From: Atopsyche davidsoni
Taxonomy: Eukaryota; Arthropoda; Insecta; Trichoptera; Hydrobiosidae
Reading direction: 5' to 3'
NCBI GenBank assembly: GCA_022113835.1
Contig: JAILWY010000013.1
Span: 14,370,001-14,434,000, forward strand
Length of the DNA: 64,000 nucleotides
The position numbers were made by a program, and so were the translations under genes. A model generated the notes under the pieces. That model was not told where the DNA came from and did not search any database. It saw only the letters and a list, made by a program, of their open reading frames with translations. Shown here in pieces: positions 10,516-23,836 of the stretch; the stretch's first letter is position 1, and every line of letters starts with the position of its first letter.

Positions 10516-11800
10516 GATTAATTCTCAGGGATTGATAAGAAGTGACGTAAAGCTTGCTTCAATGCTTCCGAATATATTTAGTTTAAATTGAAAATACGTT
10601 ATAATATTGTAATAAAATTAACACTATAGGTAATTTTTAAAATTTAAGCTATATATACAGTTTATTTAAAACCAAAGTTGGTATACTTTTTCGGCTTTTT
10701 TCAATGCTGCAGAATTTAGAAAACACACATGGGAAATCATTTCTAAGTACAAAAACACTTAGCATTTTTTAAACTTTCGTAAAAGAAATACATTATTTCT
10801 TTTAAATGTCAAATTAATACGATTTTCAGACTTGTTTCAATGTTTCAGCTTATAGAAATTCTAAATGGTAAATATTTTTTCTATACGAAATAAACATGGA
10901 GTTGTTTAATTTTTTTATTTTGTTTAAAATTTATTTTGGCGGTATACAGGTAAAATTTGAATCCATACACTTTGAGTGACTGATGACATATTTTTTCCCG
11001 TATATTTTAAACACGTTAGACCAATTTCTTGATTTAATATAGCATTAAATTGAATAGTTGTAATTTTTTTAATTGATTGAAATCTACACTATAAACAATA
11101 AATTTTACTATTTTTAGGCAATAATCAGGTAATCAAATCTCCCGAGAAAAAGCTGACTAAAGTTTTTTCCGAAAAACAGATGGGCAGAGGTTGACCACCT
11201 GATTCTTTAATACAGCAAAAAATTAAATCGTTATATGCATGTATTAAATCGATTTACCCAGTTGTTAATGAATATTTAATAACTCGCGAGCATTCTTGGC
11301 TTTATTATTGTTGAGAAAAAAGTATCGGTCTTTGTCTCAAAATATCTTTTACTTTATTTTCATAGTCATTCTTCGCTTAATGCACATTAACGATTCGAGC
11401 TCTTAAAACAAATAACAAAACGTTTTTTGATTCATTTTTGAGTTCATTGTTTGCCCTGTGATAGTCAAATAACTATAATGGAATTCCTTACAATACAAAT
11501 ATTAAATCACAATTTCTATCAAACTGTATCAATTTGCTTCAACTAAACTTGTAACCATCAAATACCAATTATGGTATTGAAAATGATGGTTACTGTTCCA
11601 ATAACCATATAATTAGTGCGCTAATTAATTTATCGAAAATAAATAATTTATCTAATTATCAATAAAATATTCAATACTACTAAAAAATATTTAAATATAG
11701 TATCTTTTCAAGCTTTTAATGTGTTTAAGCTTTACTAATAATCTGAATAAATACATAAAAATCGTAAATTATTATTTAACCTTAGTAAAATATTTTATTG
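10516..11800. other. AT-rich intergenic DNA
   Basis: No gene or repeat supported. Confidence 0.5.
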
Positions 11801-11807
11801 ATTTTTT

Positions 11808-12092
11808 GTGAATACCGTCTCTCAGGAAGTACGATCTTGCCTATACAGGTTTGATTGATTGATAATGATTAAGTACATTTTTTCAAATATTAAAAATTAA
11901 TTAAAAAAACTCTTAGAAAAATATCATCGTGATTTTTTGGGATTTGAACTCACATTCCCCAACCTTACATGGCCGGTGCATTACCAATTATACCAACGAA
12001 TCACTAGTACTAAGCAAGAATTTTTAACAATCATATTCTACAAATGAAACAACGTACTTATTATTCCAATTAAATGTTGTGTGATATTTTAT
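11808..12092 (-). mobile_element. tRNA-cored element, type B, single copy, minus orientation
   Basis: Starts with the type B arm (GTGAATACCGTCTCTCAGGA), followed by the inverted 3' flank, a reversed tRNA-like core (11930-12002), and the inverted type B 5' flank ending near 12092 (AATTAAATGTTGTGTGATAT). Unlike 3967-4464 it has the arm at only one end, so as a unit it looks SINE-like rather than foldback. Confidence 0.65.
11930..12002 (-). pseudogene. Degenerate tRNA-like core
   Basis: Reads GATTCGT-TG-GTAT...ATGC-A-CCGGC-CATGTAA on the minus strand. The acceptor 3' side is mutated (AAAAATC) and the T stem has two mismatches. The anticodon loop CATGTAA is identical to all other copies. Confidence 0.55.
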
Positions 12093-12429
12093 TATATCGA
12101 TGATATTTTTCTATGAAATCATTATTAGTAAAATATTGTTATTCAAATAATGAATATTTGGATTTTTTTATGACTTTTCCATTTGAAATTTTTTGTATCT
12201 AATTATACCTTATTCATAACACTATGAACTGGAAAAAGTATTTTAAAAATATTTATTTTGGTTTCGTTGTAATTATGCAGTATATACAATAATATTGTTC
12301 GAATTAATAAGCAGTCATATTTGTTATTGTAATATAAATGTTGTTCATTATATAGTATACTATTTAGTATGTGTCCAAGAAGATAGAAATAATAACAAAC
12401 GGGTTTTACTCCTTGCAAAACGATGCCAC

Positions 12430-12730
12430 CACTTAAACATCGTGTAGTTGCCTCTTTTTAACACTTACCGGAAGCGTCTTTCTTATGTCCGGGCACGAAA
12501 TTTAATAATTTAAAGAGCGTCTCTGGACTGCAGCATCCCCATCCCCCACAGCCGTCTCCTCCACCCACCCTTGCTGCAATTAGCGAGACGATCATTTACG
12601 CTGAACTTTGTCGGCCATTACCAGCCGAGCGCTATCTACCGCCGGAGAAATAAATACCATAAATCGAGCTCGTACCACGTACAAAGTAATTAATCGAAAA
12701 ATTTCAGCGGTGGATAAACGTACAGCATTG
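12430..12730. promoter_or_regulatory. GC-rich island with homeodomain-type motifs
   Basis: A GC-rich block containing GCAATTAGC, AAAGTAATTAATCG and ATAAATACCATAAATC motifs, with no ORF. Candidate conserved noncoding element (inference). 12093-12429 upstream is AT-rich with nothing recognised. Confidence 0.28.
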
Positions 12731-12984
12731 AAAATCAATCGAAGAATGGGACTTAACTCGGATTCGATTATCTCGTTGTAATTGAATTAAACGATAAACA
12801 AAGCTTTAACATGTATATGAGTAATCTGTGCGTTTATATTGGGATATCATAAATTAATCCTTTATTGCTGAGATAAGTATCAATTGATAGTCTAGTTGAA
12901 TACAAACTTAGCCGGAGCAATAAATAATAGATTTAATTCCGATAAACATTCTCTCATAATGGAATTAATCACTTAGATGAATCA

Positions 12985-13115
12985 GCGCTATTCGAGCAGA
13001 GGAACCGGCGAGGAATCCGCGCGGACGGCGAATAAATTCGCAGAATTCTTCAGCCGCCGCGGCGCACAGTGGGGCGGATATTCGCTCAACCGGGACAGCT
13101 AACAATTTTTTTTAT
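12985..13115. other. Short GC-rich patch next to mariner fragment
   Basis: GC-rich noncoding patch ending in a T-rich run (TTTTTTTTATTTTAG) immediately before the mariner remnant. Not recognised as part of the transposon. Confidence 0.25.
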
Positions 13116-13120
13116 TTTAG

Positions 13121-13550
13121 AAATGTGTTAGCCACCGTTTTCTGGGATTCACAAGGTGTGATCTATATTGACTACCCGGAGAAGGCCAAAACGGTCACAG
13201 GGCTCTACTATGCCGAATTATTGGGCCGATTCGACTTCGAATTATTGGCGAAGAAAAAAGTGCTCTTCCACCATGACAACGCGCCGGCTCACACCTCCCC
13301 CATCGCCACGGCCAAATTGATCGAATTGCACTACGAACTGCTCCTTTCATCCACCGTATTCTCCAGATTTGGCCCCGTGCGATTTTTTTTTGTTTCCAAA
13401 CTTGAAAAAGACACTCGCCGGGCAGAAATTTAAGTCGAATGAGGAGGTCATCGCCGCCACGGAGGCCTACTTTGCAGACCTCGAGAAAACGTATTTTTCA
13501 GATGGGTTAAAGAAGTTGGAGCACCGCTGGGTCAAGTGAATCGAGCTAAA
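13121..13550 (+). pseudogene. Mariner transposase, C-terminal half, one frameshift
   Basis: Starts in frame at ATVFWDSQGVIYIDY and runs through the second catalytic aspartate (HHDNAPAH). A 1-nt insertion near 13350 shifts the frame. In the new frame the PPYSPDLAPCDFF block follows, then NEEVIAATEAYF and KKLEHRWVK. The two aspartates are 34 residues apart once the shift is allowed for, the D34D signature of mariner. A TGA then replaces the usual cysteine codon near the C-terminus. The N-terminal DNA-binding half and first catalytic D are missing, so it is inactive. Confidence 0.85.
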
Positions 13551-13627
13551 AACTATTTTGAGAAATAATCGCCACTTTTCTAAAATTTTCGTTTTTCTTG
13601 TGTAGGCTAAGTACTTATCGGACCGCC

Positions 13628-13630
<3 letters not shown>

Positions 13631-13696
<66 letters not shown>
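13631..13696. repeat. (AT)n microsatellite
   Basis: 33 uninterrupted AT units. The YIYIYI-type frame through it is an artefact. Confidence 0.95.
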
Positions 13697-13700
<4 letters not shown>

Positions 13701-13704
13701 CTCA

Positions 13705-14100
13705 ACACATATGTGTACGGTTTATTGGAATAGAGCGGTATGACATAATGGCACAGAAGCGCTGTGCTGGCGGCGCATGCCTCCGTTCTGCGATAGTCCG
13801 GCCATTAATTCAAATATGCAACATGCAAATTTGTCCGGCACTGATTACAGAAGGATTGATATATTACATCCAGCCAGCGCAGAACAAATACAATAATGGA
13901 GCGGCCGAATCCAATTAATGACGGGGTAATTGTGGCCCGCGCCGGCCGACTATTTTTGCAGATAATAAGTCCCGGCTCGGAGGCTGTTACACGGGCGGGG
14001 ATGTTTTCAGCTCGCGCCGCTTCCGGGCAATGAAGTTTCATTTGGCGATTCTGCCGCAGTACGTCAGGAAAATTCGCAACCAAATGAGATAAACTTTAGT
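13705..14100. other. GC-rich island
   Basis: Moderately GC-rich block (ATGCAACATGCAAATTTG, CCGGCCATTAATTC and similar) with short overlapping frames on both strands and no recognisable protein. Candidate regulatory element only. Confidence 0.25.
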
Positions 14101-17100
14101 GGAACAAGGGAAATCCACTATTTTCAATCAGCTGTAGAATGCGACGTGAAAACGTGAGCATAATGCTTTTATACACTGTGCCTCCCGTTTCACGGTATGT
14201 GCTCTTTTGATATTGGATACTGTGTGCACTATGATGTGATTTTAAAGCCAACTATTATTACGTTAAAGCTCTCAAATAAACGGAAGAATGAATTTTAAAA
14301 AAGTGTATATATATTTTAAAATTTTCTTTAACGTATCGATTTAAATATCACTCTGAAAATTATTATTATATTTACGATTTATGATTTTTTATATAAAAAA
14401 ATTAACAAATACAACAGGACGTCATTTAATGTAAATCGTGTGTGCTGATACTTTCTTTTTTTCAATATAAAATATATTTTTTTAAACTTTTGCTATAAAG
14501 TCAAAAAGCACGTTGTATATTTCAAGCTGAAATAAAGCCTTGTTAACACTGTAATTTCTCAAAAAATCTCAAGTTTTTTCAAGATACAATTTCACGTTTG
14601 TTTAAAAACTCCATTATATTTTTACTACACTCGGGAATAACACCCCTACAATGAGATGCTCCTTGTCGTTACGTAGTCGATGATGTATGAGTTGACCTGG
14701 GTGCAGTCGCACATGGCACAACCCCCAACAAACAGCCGTGAGGAGCTGGCAGGCAGGCAATCTTAATTAGGCCAGGTGATTGGTAGAGACGTACTACCCC
14801 TTGCATTCTGGAATATCAAACATGCCGTGATGGTTCTTTGTGAAAGGAAAACTCGACTGTCGAGTTAGCTCTCTCCAAAGCAGTGAACAGGGAGTTGAGT
14901 AAATAAAACTACCGTAAACTGCTATTTTGTGAATTTAAATATACTTGGCTTCCAAAGCTCACAAGCTTTAAAGATTTTTTTTTTTTCAAATATTTTCAAA
15001 AATATAATTACGAGTATACTAACTTTTTAACAATTTTCGTGTTTATAAAAAAATAAAACTTTTACATTTAACATTTGTGATTTATCAATGCTTTGACAAT
15101 TTTTATATCAATTAAAAGTTTTTTTTACATATTTTTTACTTTTTTAATTTCACTGAGGAAGGGAAGTTATATGAGTTTATATAAATAACAGTTATTTGCT
15201 ATTTTTTAATTGTGATAAAATGTCAACTAATTAAAATAGTAAATATAAATTATCAAAAATACTCGTAAATTTATTTCATCTAATACAAACAGGCATTAAA
15301 TACTTGATACGTAACAACCGCGATTACTTGCGATCGCTTCCTACTGCTTTCTTTTATGAGGATTATACTTTTGCGAAGTCTATTACTTATTTATATTATT
15401 TGCTTTGAGCTTCTACAAAAACAATCACTTTGTTGAATGCTTAAAATAATTACTTATTCGCAATGTCTTCAACTAACTTAGTCTAACAGATTTTGGTTCA
15501 TTTTGATATGTGAAACGAATTGCTTACCCTAACTATGTAATCAATTTTAGAAGCAAGAGAGATCTGCCTTAGTTGATATATAACGTGCTGTAAATAAAGA
15601 AAATGTCGTATCAAAGTTTTGAATGTGAAGAAAATATAGCGGTATGGTTTCTGTATAGTAAAGTTAATTTATAAAGTTTGCACAAAGTAAGAAAGCAGTA
15701 CTTAAGTCATATATTATAAATTTTGAAGAAACTGTTATGACTCAGTGCACAGTTTATGCAGTGACGCTGTTTAAGAATAATAAACCAACGAGCAAGTCTC
15801 TATAAAGCTGAATTTTCAAAGCGGCTGCCTCATCGCTTATTGGTTTTATAGTTTTGTATAATTTATTTCATATTCAAGATGTCAGATATCGCACTGTGGA
15901 TTCAATTTGTAAGCCGTGAAGTACTCTGAGGAGAAATATCGGTCAGAGTAGCCGTCTTTTCTTGTTTATTTTTTCACTGTATACAGTATGACGCACAATT
16001 AATTGATAATAAAAATAATTAAGCTAATTTACAGTAATAAATAAAATTAAAATCAAATTAACTTAATAACGCTTAGAATTTAAATTTTTTAAAAATATTT
16101 TTTTGATAAATTTTTCCTACTTGTTTATAAATAGTTTCTGACCAATGCGAAAAAAGCATTGCCCTTTTTAGGGAAGATTGAATTTTCAATTCACTTTTCT
16201 GAACAAAATCCAAAGAGTATAAAATCAAGTTAATTCAGTCAGAATTCACGTTTTTCTTACAACAATAATGAAAAGTCAAATGGCTAGGCTTAAGCGCTTT
16301 AGTCTTTTAAAGGCTTTATCAGTTTCTTGTCTGGGAGAGATCAGGGTTAATTTTAAAAAAATTTCTAACAATAAAGATATTCAAATATGTTGTTTACATA
16401 CGCAGTGTTTAGATTTAATCTGTATGTTTTGAATATGTCAGATTTTATGAATAAAATCGTAAACACGTTATGACTTGCGAGTCACCCTGTATATTAGCTT
16501 CCCGTGATAAATGCGTACCGTACCGCCCGTACGAGAGATTAAATTTGATTTAATGAAATGAGCTCCAGAATCCTATTGTTCAGCGTCTTGTAGAGTAAGC
16601 GGAAGGCTTTTATAAAGCGATGTTTCGGAATATACATTATCGAACTTTAATGGGCTTAAGTGTGACGGTTTTCAAAACTGATTTATTTAATAGCCGCTTA
16701 TGGAGCGTTATTGCAGAAAATAAGGTTTTTTAATTTTCATTTTAAGGTTCTATATAATAAATTTTGATTTTGTTAAACCAACAAACTAAAATTTCCTTTT
16801 TAAGGCACTTTCGTAAGTGATTTTTTGCTGAAAGCTATTTTTAATGTTTAATTTCATGGAAGTTACACAACCGTATCATTATATCATCACTTATTGTTGC
16901 ACCATTTAAGCTCAGTGTGGTTCCCTTCCTTGTTATCGGATGTTCTTAAAAATATCTTAATAAGACATCATGAATATTTAATATTTGTATCTGTAATAAA
17001 ATTTTAATAACCATCGAATAAAAGATTTAACTAAACTGTCCAAGAAATTATCAAGGCAACGTCGTTTTTCTACCAAATCTATATGCACTATCCACCTTAG

Positions 17101-17825
17101 TCTTTGCGCTGACCTTTTTGCAGGGGTTGTCAAATCAATAAAAATAAATGTAGCACTATAATTCTAATATACAAGAGTATCGAGTGCTTTTCGTATTTTC
17201 TGTTTCTCTTGGCTTAATCTAGAGATGCACTTTACGAAAATATATTTATGGTTAAAAAAAACCGTAGCAGATCAAGTAAGTTTATTAAGACTCTGTGCAT
17301 AACAATTTACATTAACGATAATACGAAAAGCATCTTATGTATATTGTGGATATTATAGGTCACCGCCCCAATTACCATCCCTCGCGATGCCCCGCCGATT
17401 CCAAGTAGTAGACCAACAACCCCAAGCGCCTCGGAGTTCTGAATTCCCGCATCTAAGTTGCACTATTGTCGCAACACTAGACAACCAACACCTACTTGCA
17501 CACTCTACAACGTAAAGCCTGCGACTGCCTCACGTCTACCACTTAATGCTAACTTCAGAATCTTAGTACTAATTTGAATATACTACTGAAAATGCTTAAA
17601 CGCAGGGGTGTGCAAATATTTTATATTAAAAGTTTCAAATGGTGAATATTGATTATATAAACCTCCTCTGAAAACGTTTAATTACTATAAAATTTATACT
17701 TATGCACTGTTACTCAATTCGAGATACGAAGACCTGGAACAGATTTCTTTAAAGTATATTGTAAAAAAAATACAGCTTTATTAGTTAAAAATGCAAAATT
17801 TATTAAGAAATTACTGATTACCATT
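14101..17825. other. AT-rich intergenic DNA with two C-rich patches
   Basis: Nothing coding is supported. C/G-rich patches lie at 14640-14870 and 17340-17530. At 16475-16498 the sequence GCGAGTCACCCTGTATA looks like one end of a mariner-type element, but I found no matching opposite end. Confidence 0.4.
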
Positions 17826-18200
17826 ATTACTAATTTGATTAGGCACATTAGTTCATATATAAAAGATGATTTAAAGAAACTCTCAGAAAAATATCATCGT
17901 GATTTGTGTGATATTTTTCTGAGAGATAATAAACCCGTAATGGGTAATAAATACGCATCTGATTGACGTTAATCAAAAAATAGACATATTAAATAGAAAA
18001 CGCATTTTTTTTATTATTCTTTTTTAAATGAATCATAAAGTCAAAACAATAAGATGATATTTTTCTGAGAGTTTCTTTAAATCATCTTCTATGTATGAAC
18101 TAATGTGCCTAATCATATTAGTAATAATATAATAAACCCGTAATGAGGAATAAATACGCATCTGATTGACGTCCAATCCAAAAAATAGACATACATGCTT
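17826..18200. mobile_element. Rearranged snapback copies of the tRNA-cored family
   Basis: A snapback unit at 17826-17990 is followed by a 65-bp spacer (TTAAATAGAAAACGCATTTT...) and then another 3' arm (18055-18195) ending in AATAGACATACAT. The first ~235 bp, including the spacer, matches 26294-26526 almost exactly, so the spacer travelled with it. Confidence 0.65.
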
Positions 18201-21000
18201 ACAAATCAAATAATGTATTACTAATACCGAAACATTATTTATTTCATGACAATTGCTCTGAAAACGATGATGATGAAGAGGATGAAATAAAATATCGTTT
18301 CCAAAAACTTATTGCATTTCAAATACGGATATGGTCAATATAAAATTTCAAAATAACAATTTAGAATAAAAATGCGCCGTTTTTATATTTTTTTTAATCC
18401 CAAAGCAATAAAAAAACGTTCGTTTGTTTGTTATTAAATAGAAATCTCCACAAATCAAAATCAAATCAGTCCGGTGAATCTCCACTCAATTAAAAGCGAT
18501 AGCACTCACAAATATTTTAAAATCATTTCTCCCGTTTCATTTATTTACAATTAGCATAACATTTTACATATTCTGATGAATTCATTGAAAAATAAATTCT
18601 ACATAAATGGAAAAATTATTCAGCATTCATTTTGCATTTAAAACGATTCCACCGTTTAAATAAAGTGATTAAGTTTCAGAGCTTGAAAAAAATCCGAGAG
18701 CGGTTGTGACATCGTCGCGTAGTTTCAAACGCAGCCGGAAGTGCTGAAACTTCAGCGATACTGGGCGGCAGGGGTGGGATGAGGACCTACCCTTCTGCGG
18801 TCACTGTAATGGATTTTTAATAACCCGACAGTGTCAAAGTGTATTACTTTTATAGGTAACTTAATAGGGGGGGGGGGGTAAAGAGTGTTATCAGCTCAGG
18901 CGCCGGTAAAGTGAAAAATCCTTAATTCATCGAACAGAATTTGATAAAGTTTATTACTTTATCGGGAAAATACAGCCTTTACAGTATAAAAGCTGAAATT
19001 TTCACGAGATGTTTAGATCCAAGTAGCTTATTTAATAATTACTTTTTGTTTTTATTGAACTTCACTACGACGAAAAATTATCAACATGTGTGACTTTTGT
19101 CGTTTATCAATCATTTTTTTAAAACGACTTGTATTTTTTATTATTGTTTCGTGGATCATTGTCTTATCAGGTATGAAATGCTGTATAATTAATAACTGAT
19201 GTTAATTGTAGGGTAAAGCTGAAAAAAAAAACACAAGTCTAATCGGTAGTCTCATTAGCATTCTCACACACTAAGACGCGATCTGGAACATTAGTGGAAA
19301 GTATAATGGCGATACCCCAAAGCCTATGCACGGCATTAATTCCCGAGACATCCATCAAAAACATGGTGCGGGGGTACAAAGCGACTGGCGGCGCGGTAAT
19401 TATTTTTTAATTCCATCGGATCCTTCCCGCTCGTCCTGCCTTCCTGAAGTTTCAGGCCCGGTCTTTACTTGCGAGTTAACCAAGAGAGTAGCGTATCGTT
19501 CTTGTTATACAAAAAAACCTTTTCGTCCAAAGAAATTGCAATTAACAAAAATGAACTGAATCGCGTGACGATTATTAAGATAGACATGCAAGAGAATATT
19601 TCTTTTTTTTATCAGTAAACCAATCTTTGCAGTCATTTTAAATGATAATACGTGTATTCTATATAATTTATTAAATTTTCGTAGATTAGATCAGTACAAT
19701 TTACATAACTCTTTGTGAGCTATTTTGCATGCAAATGTATAGAAAAAAATTGTCTGCTTTATGTAAATAATTGAAAGTCAACTAAATAGATCTATTATAT
19801 CATAAAATATATGATGGAAAATATCATTGTTAACCACAAAAATTATTGTTTTATTTGGATTAAATGGATATTTTTTTATCCACTTTGAAAATAATACATG
19901 TTATGATTAACGATTTTCCAATTTAAAACAACGTTTTTTTTAGCAGTTCTTGCAATTTCGTTTTTTTTTTCCCAGACAGACCCGTTCAACTGAAGTTCTA
20001 ACTGACTTGCTTGTTCTTGCGGGCCTCAGCCTTTCGGGGGAGAACTGGCGCCAGGGCCGGACTAACGAGAGGTTGGCGTGACGCGCTCTCCCCTATACTT
20101 TTTCAACCTAATGGAAAGAACGTTTACCGTTATTCTCCGAGAATTTAGACGCCGTTTTGTTACTATGTCGAATTGAGAAAGTTATCAAACAAATTATTTA
20201 AAACCCAGTACTTCAGGGATGATATTGATAACAAAATAAAGTATAATATAAAGATCATACGCCACTATTTGAAAACAATTTTTTTTTGTATCATATTAAT
20301 CATATTATCATAAGTCAATATGTTTCTATTCTTAAAAGATTTATTAGAATTTACAAGACGTTATCCAAAGCATATTAAACAAAAAGCAATTGTTTTTTCA
20401 AATATAAAAAAAAATTACATATATTTTTCCTTCCATAAAATGAAAGCAATTTCAGTTATTTGATATTAAACAAAATTGCTATCACCAAAATCAAACTTTA
20501 CGATAAATTTATAAAATACAGAATAAATAAAACCAGGCTATCAAACATGAATAAATTAAGCTCAATGGCTTCATACAATTTGAATGAATAGTCACTAATT
20601 AATGTTTTTAATCATATCAACCAAATAAAAGCTTTTGAGAGTTGTGATTTAAGTTGGCATACTAATTATGAAAGCTGAATTATTCATAATACGTAGCTTT
20701 CTACACGGAACACACGTAAACTTCATTCATACATATCAATCCGGGCAAAAAGTTAATTTACTTTGGAGCAAGTGCAAGCTAGACCAACTGCAAATGGAGT
20801 TAACTTCTCGAAGGACGTGCGTGTCATACTAGAACCACCTATATTATAAACCAGAGAAAAAATCCAAAGTAATGAGGGTATTTCGCATTAAGTATATTTT
20901 GTATAACACCAAACGATGCTTAACATAATTATATATTTTTTACAGATAACATAAAAAAGTTTCTAAATAACTAATGCGACATATACGATGATATTTTTTC
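18201..21000. other. AT-rich intergenic DNA with GC-rich patches
   Basis: GC-rich patches at 18690-18900 (with a run of 12 G at 18867-18878), 19255-19500 and 20000-20140. A 77-codon frame at 19326-19559 has no recognisable domain. No gene supported. Confidence 0.4.
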
Positions 21001-21008
21001 ATACGAAA

Positions 21009-21210
21009 TAATATGATTAGGCACATTGATTCATACATAGAAGATGATTTAATGAAACTCTCAGAAAAATATCATCGTGATTTGTATGGGATTTGAACCC
21101 ACATCCCCTGGCTTACATGGCCGGTGTACTAACCCTTGTACTAACGAATCACTTCCGTTTATCGAGAATTTTTAACAATCATACTCTACATATGAATCAA
21201 TGTGCCCAGG
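21009..21210 (-). mobile_element. tRNA-cored element, best-preserved core, minus orientation
   Basis: Inverted 3' side (ATATGATTAGGCACATTGAT ... ATATCATCGTG) from 21009, then a full reversed tRNA-like cloverleaf (21078-21150), then the inverted 5' flank (GAATTTTTAACAATCATACT) to ~21210. It confirms the order 5' flank, tRNA, 3' flank seen at 1966-2250. A snapback sister copy lies only 100 bp away. Confidence 0.75.
21078..21150 (-). tRNA. tRNA-Thr(UGU)-like cloverleaf inside repeat, best fold in window
   Basis: 73 nt with exactly canonical spacing: acceptor GATTCGT/ACAAATC (6 of 7), TA, D stem GTAC/GTAC (4 of 4) with 8-nt loop AAGGGTTA, A26, anticodon stem CCGGC/GCCAG (4 of 5), loop CATGTAA, 5-nt variable region GGGAT, T stem GTGGG/CCCAT (5 of 5 with one G-T) and 7-nt T loop TTCAAAT. 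B box GGTTCAAATCC and A box TAGTACAAGGG fit Pol III consensus. A33 in place of U33 and its place in a dispersed repeat argue for a tRNA-derived element rather than a decoding tRNA. Confidence 0.65.
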
Positions 21211-21311
21211 CCAACCAATATTTAGTGATTTGCAAGCACTGGACTTTTTGAACAAAGTAACAAGTGAAGCGATTTTAGTCCCATCTGGATATTATTTTTA
21301 AAATATACATA

Positions 21312-21515
21312 TGTCTATTTATTTATTAAACGTCAATTAGGTGCGAATTTTTTACCCATTACGGGTTTATTATATTATTACTAATATGATTAGGCACATT
21401 AGTTCATACATAGAAGATGATTTAAAGAAACTCTCAGAAAAATTATTTTTCTGAGAATAAACCCGTAATGGGTAATAAATACGCATCTGATTGACGTTTA
21501 ATCAAAAAATAGACA
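21312..21515. mobile_element. Snapback element, 204 bp, complete ends with TA target site
   Basis: Ends TGTCTATTTATTTATTAAACG / inverse CGTTTAATCAAAAAATAGACA, with TA at 21310-21311 and again at 21516-21517. Arms run through TTACCCATTACGGGTTTATT and ATATGATTAGGCACATTAG toward a centre near AAAAATTATTTTT. The TA duplication and TIRs suggest a non-autonomous mariner/Tc1-type element. This copy defines the family termini. Confidence 0.75.
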
Positions 21516-21517
21516 TA

Positions 21518-23836
21518 CGAAATAATTTGTCAGTCGTTATTATGACTTGATACAATTTTTTTTGGATTTTTTGCTGTTTTCGTGCTGCACGAAGACTGAA
21601 ACATCGAATTTGCAGCGACCATAAATACCCATGAAAAACAGGACTTACTATGAAATATCTGATTTTTTTTTTTTATTTATAGAATATTTTGTAATGAAAT
21701 TAGGCCCACTGAGGCAGCCGTTGGTGTCTACAGCCCTGGGCCTCGTGCAGAGGTGGTTTTGGTCAGGCTCGCAGCGAGTTTGGACAGCCAGTGGTGCAGT
21801 GCATGTATCCGCTGGGTCTCTTCCGGAGATAGCGGCCAGACATTTTATCTGCTAGGCAAATTTTGCTTTGTAATATTGTAGCTGGAATAACGTTAATTTA
21901 ATTCTACGGCTTGTTTAACTTCCTCCGGTAATTCTATTTCGACTGGACTACACACGCGGGATTGTTCAACTTATTCAAAATTTAATTCAAATAAACTGTT
22001 ATAAGATATTCTCAACAGTATATCAAACAGAAAAGTAATTTATATTGATACAAAATAAGTTTTACTTTCCATTACTTATACGCGATAGGCTATGGACAAT
22101 TGATCATTTGTTCACTTGTAATAATGTCTCATAAAAAAATAGTTAAAAATTCAGTAACATCAAAATTTTTCTCTTACTGATAAATTTTTTATTTCGGACT
22201 AATAACATGTATATTTTTCTTTAAATTTTATATTTATTTATAAAAAAAAAATACACTTAAAATACTCTATACGATTCTAAGCTTTGGACATTATTTTATG
22301 TCATACGTAACTCTGTGTGACGAATTTTCATAGCTTATAAATCTGAATTCTGATAAAGTATCAATTTAAAGGACCATTGTATAGAATACTGATATTTGTA
22401 ACAAAGATCCATTTTTTTATGACAATGGGAATTTCAAAAATCGATTTACTTTTATGTCTATCTTTCAAAAAAGCCATGTGTAGAAATATATTAACGAGAA
22501 ATTTTGATAAAAAAACCTTCAATGTGATTCAATATGATATCGATTGAGATCTCAAAAAAGGTTCCTTCGCTCACACTACATAAACTCCATTCATTGATTT
22601 TACAGCCACCCTTTATCCATATCTGCTTTTCAATGTCAAATTTACACATTATTAGGACGGGCTTCAGACTTTAGTTGGGTAGTTTTCAGTCGTTTCTGAA
22701 ACATTTGAATAAATTGTGAAGGGTTGTGCTTGCTAAATCTATGTTTTCGGGGTAAAACAATATCGATGAAACCGTGAGATAGAGATATTAAAAAGTTTTT
22801 GGTTCTTTTTGAACGGTGTTTTATCGCACAGTTCGGTTTTACAGTAGATTTAAAAGTTTTATGTGAGTTTGACTTGATTACTGTATTCAATTAAACATTT
22901 TCTTGTAATTTGGTAAATATATTCATACATAATTTAATGGACAGAGCTTCAGTTATACCCAAATATATATATAACTTATATTTTACTATAAACGAGTTTT
23001 CAAATCTAAGGACAATATTGATGTGATTTAAATATAAAAAAATAAATATCTGAAATAAGCGTCACGTGGAAAAAACATTTTTTTCAAACGTTAAGTAAAA
23101 TAAAATAAAATAATTTTAAATAAAAACTACGTTTTTAGGACTTGTTCTGTATTTTCAAGAATTTCTGGCATGATTTAGCTCATACCGGGAGCACACTATG
23201 TTTAAAGAGCTTTTTTGAATGCGGTTTGTAACTTTTGTGAGGCGAACGGTGAATGCCTTGGCGTGAGCTTAATGAGTGAAGCCTTTAGATAGATACTGAA
23301 TAGATTGCAAGCTTTTTAAGTGCGTGGTTAAGTTTCTTTTATTTTTATTCCCAACCAAATATCAGCACTACGCTCTTACATACAAAATGCAAAAAAAATT
23401 CTACAGCAGCTAGCTGGAATTTTTTTTACAAATGATATCATTGAAAAACCGAATTGAAAACAACCCAATTTCAATTAAAAAATTGAGCTCAGTTTTATTT
23501 TATATTTATAAATTTGAATGCTTAATGTTGATTTGGATAGTTGTATTAGAGTAGTTGGTTTTTAAAGCTCCCTGGTTTGATCTCTATCATGACACGGAAA
23601 ACTCCAACTACATAATATAATTGTGTATTAGGACTAATTTTTTTAGTTATATTATTATTATATATATGTTTTAAGCAAATCAGTTGAAGATTACCTTACA
23701 TTGACAATAAACAATTGTGAAAAGCATTTTGCGATCCATTTAGACACGATAGTATTTAAACCATAGGTATTTTGTTTATTTTATGATTTTTTAAATGTAA
23801 AGTAATTAATTTTCCAAAACAAGCAAATAATTGATT
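21518..23836. other. AT-rich intergenic DNA
   Basis: No supported gene. A lysine-rich 82-codon minus-strand frame (22642-22890) looks somewhat protein-like but matches nothing I know and has no splice or start context. Confidence 0.4.

Noticed and set aside
13598..13918. 106-codon frame with a YIYIYI run
   Set aside because: Created by the (AT)n microsatellite.
16475..16498. Mariner-type terminal sequence GCGAGTCACCCTGTATA
   Set aside because: No matching inverted end found within a few kb, so I cannot define an element.
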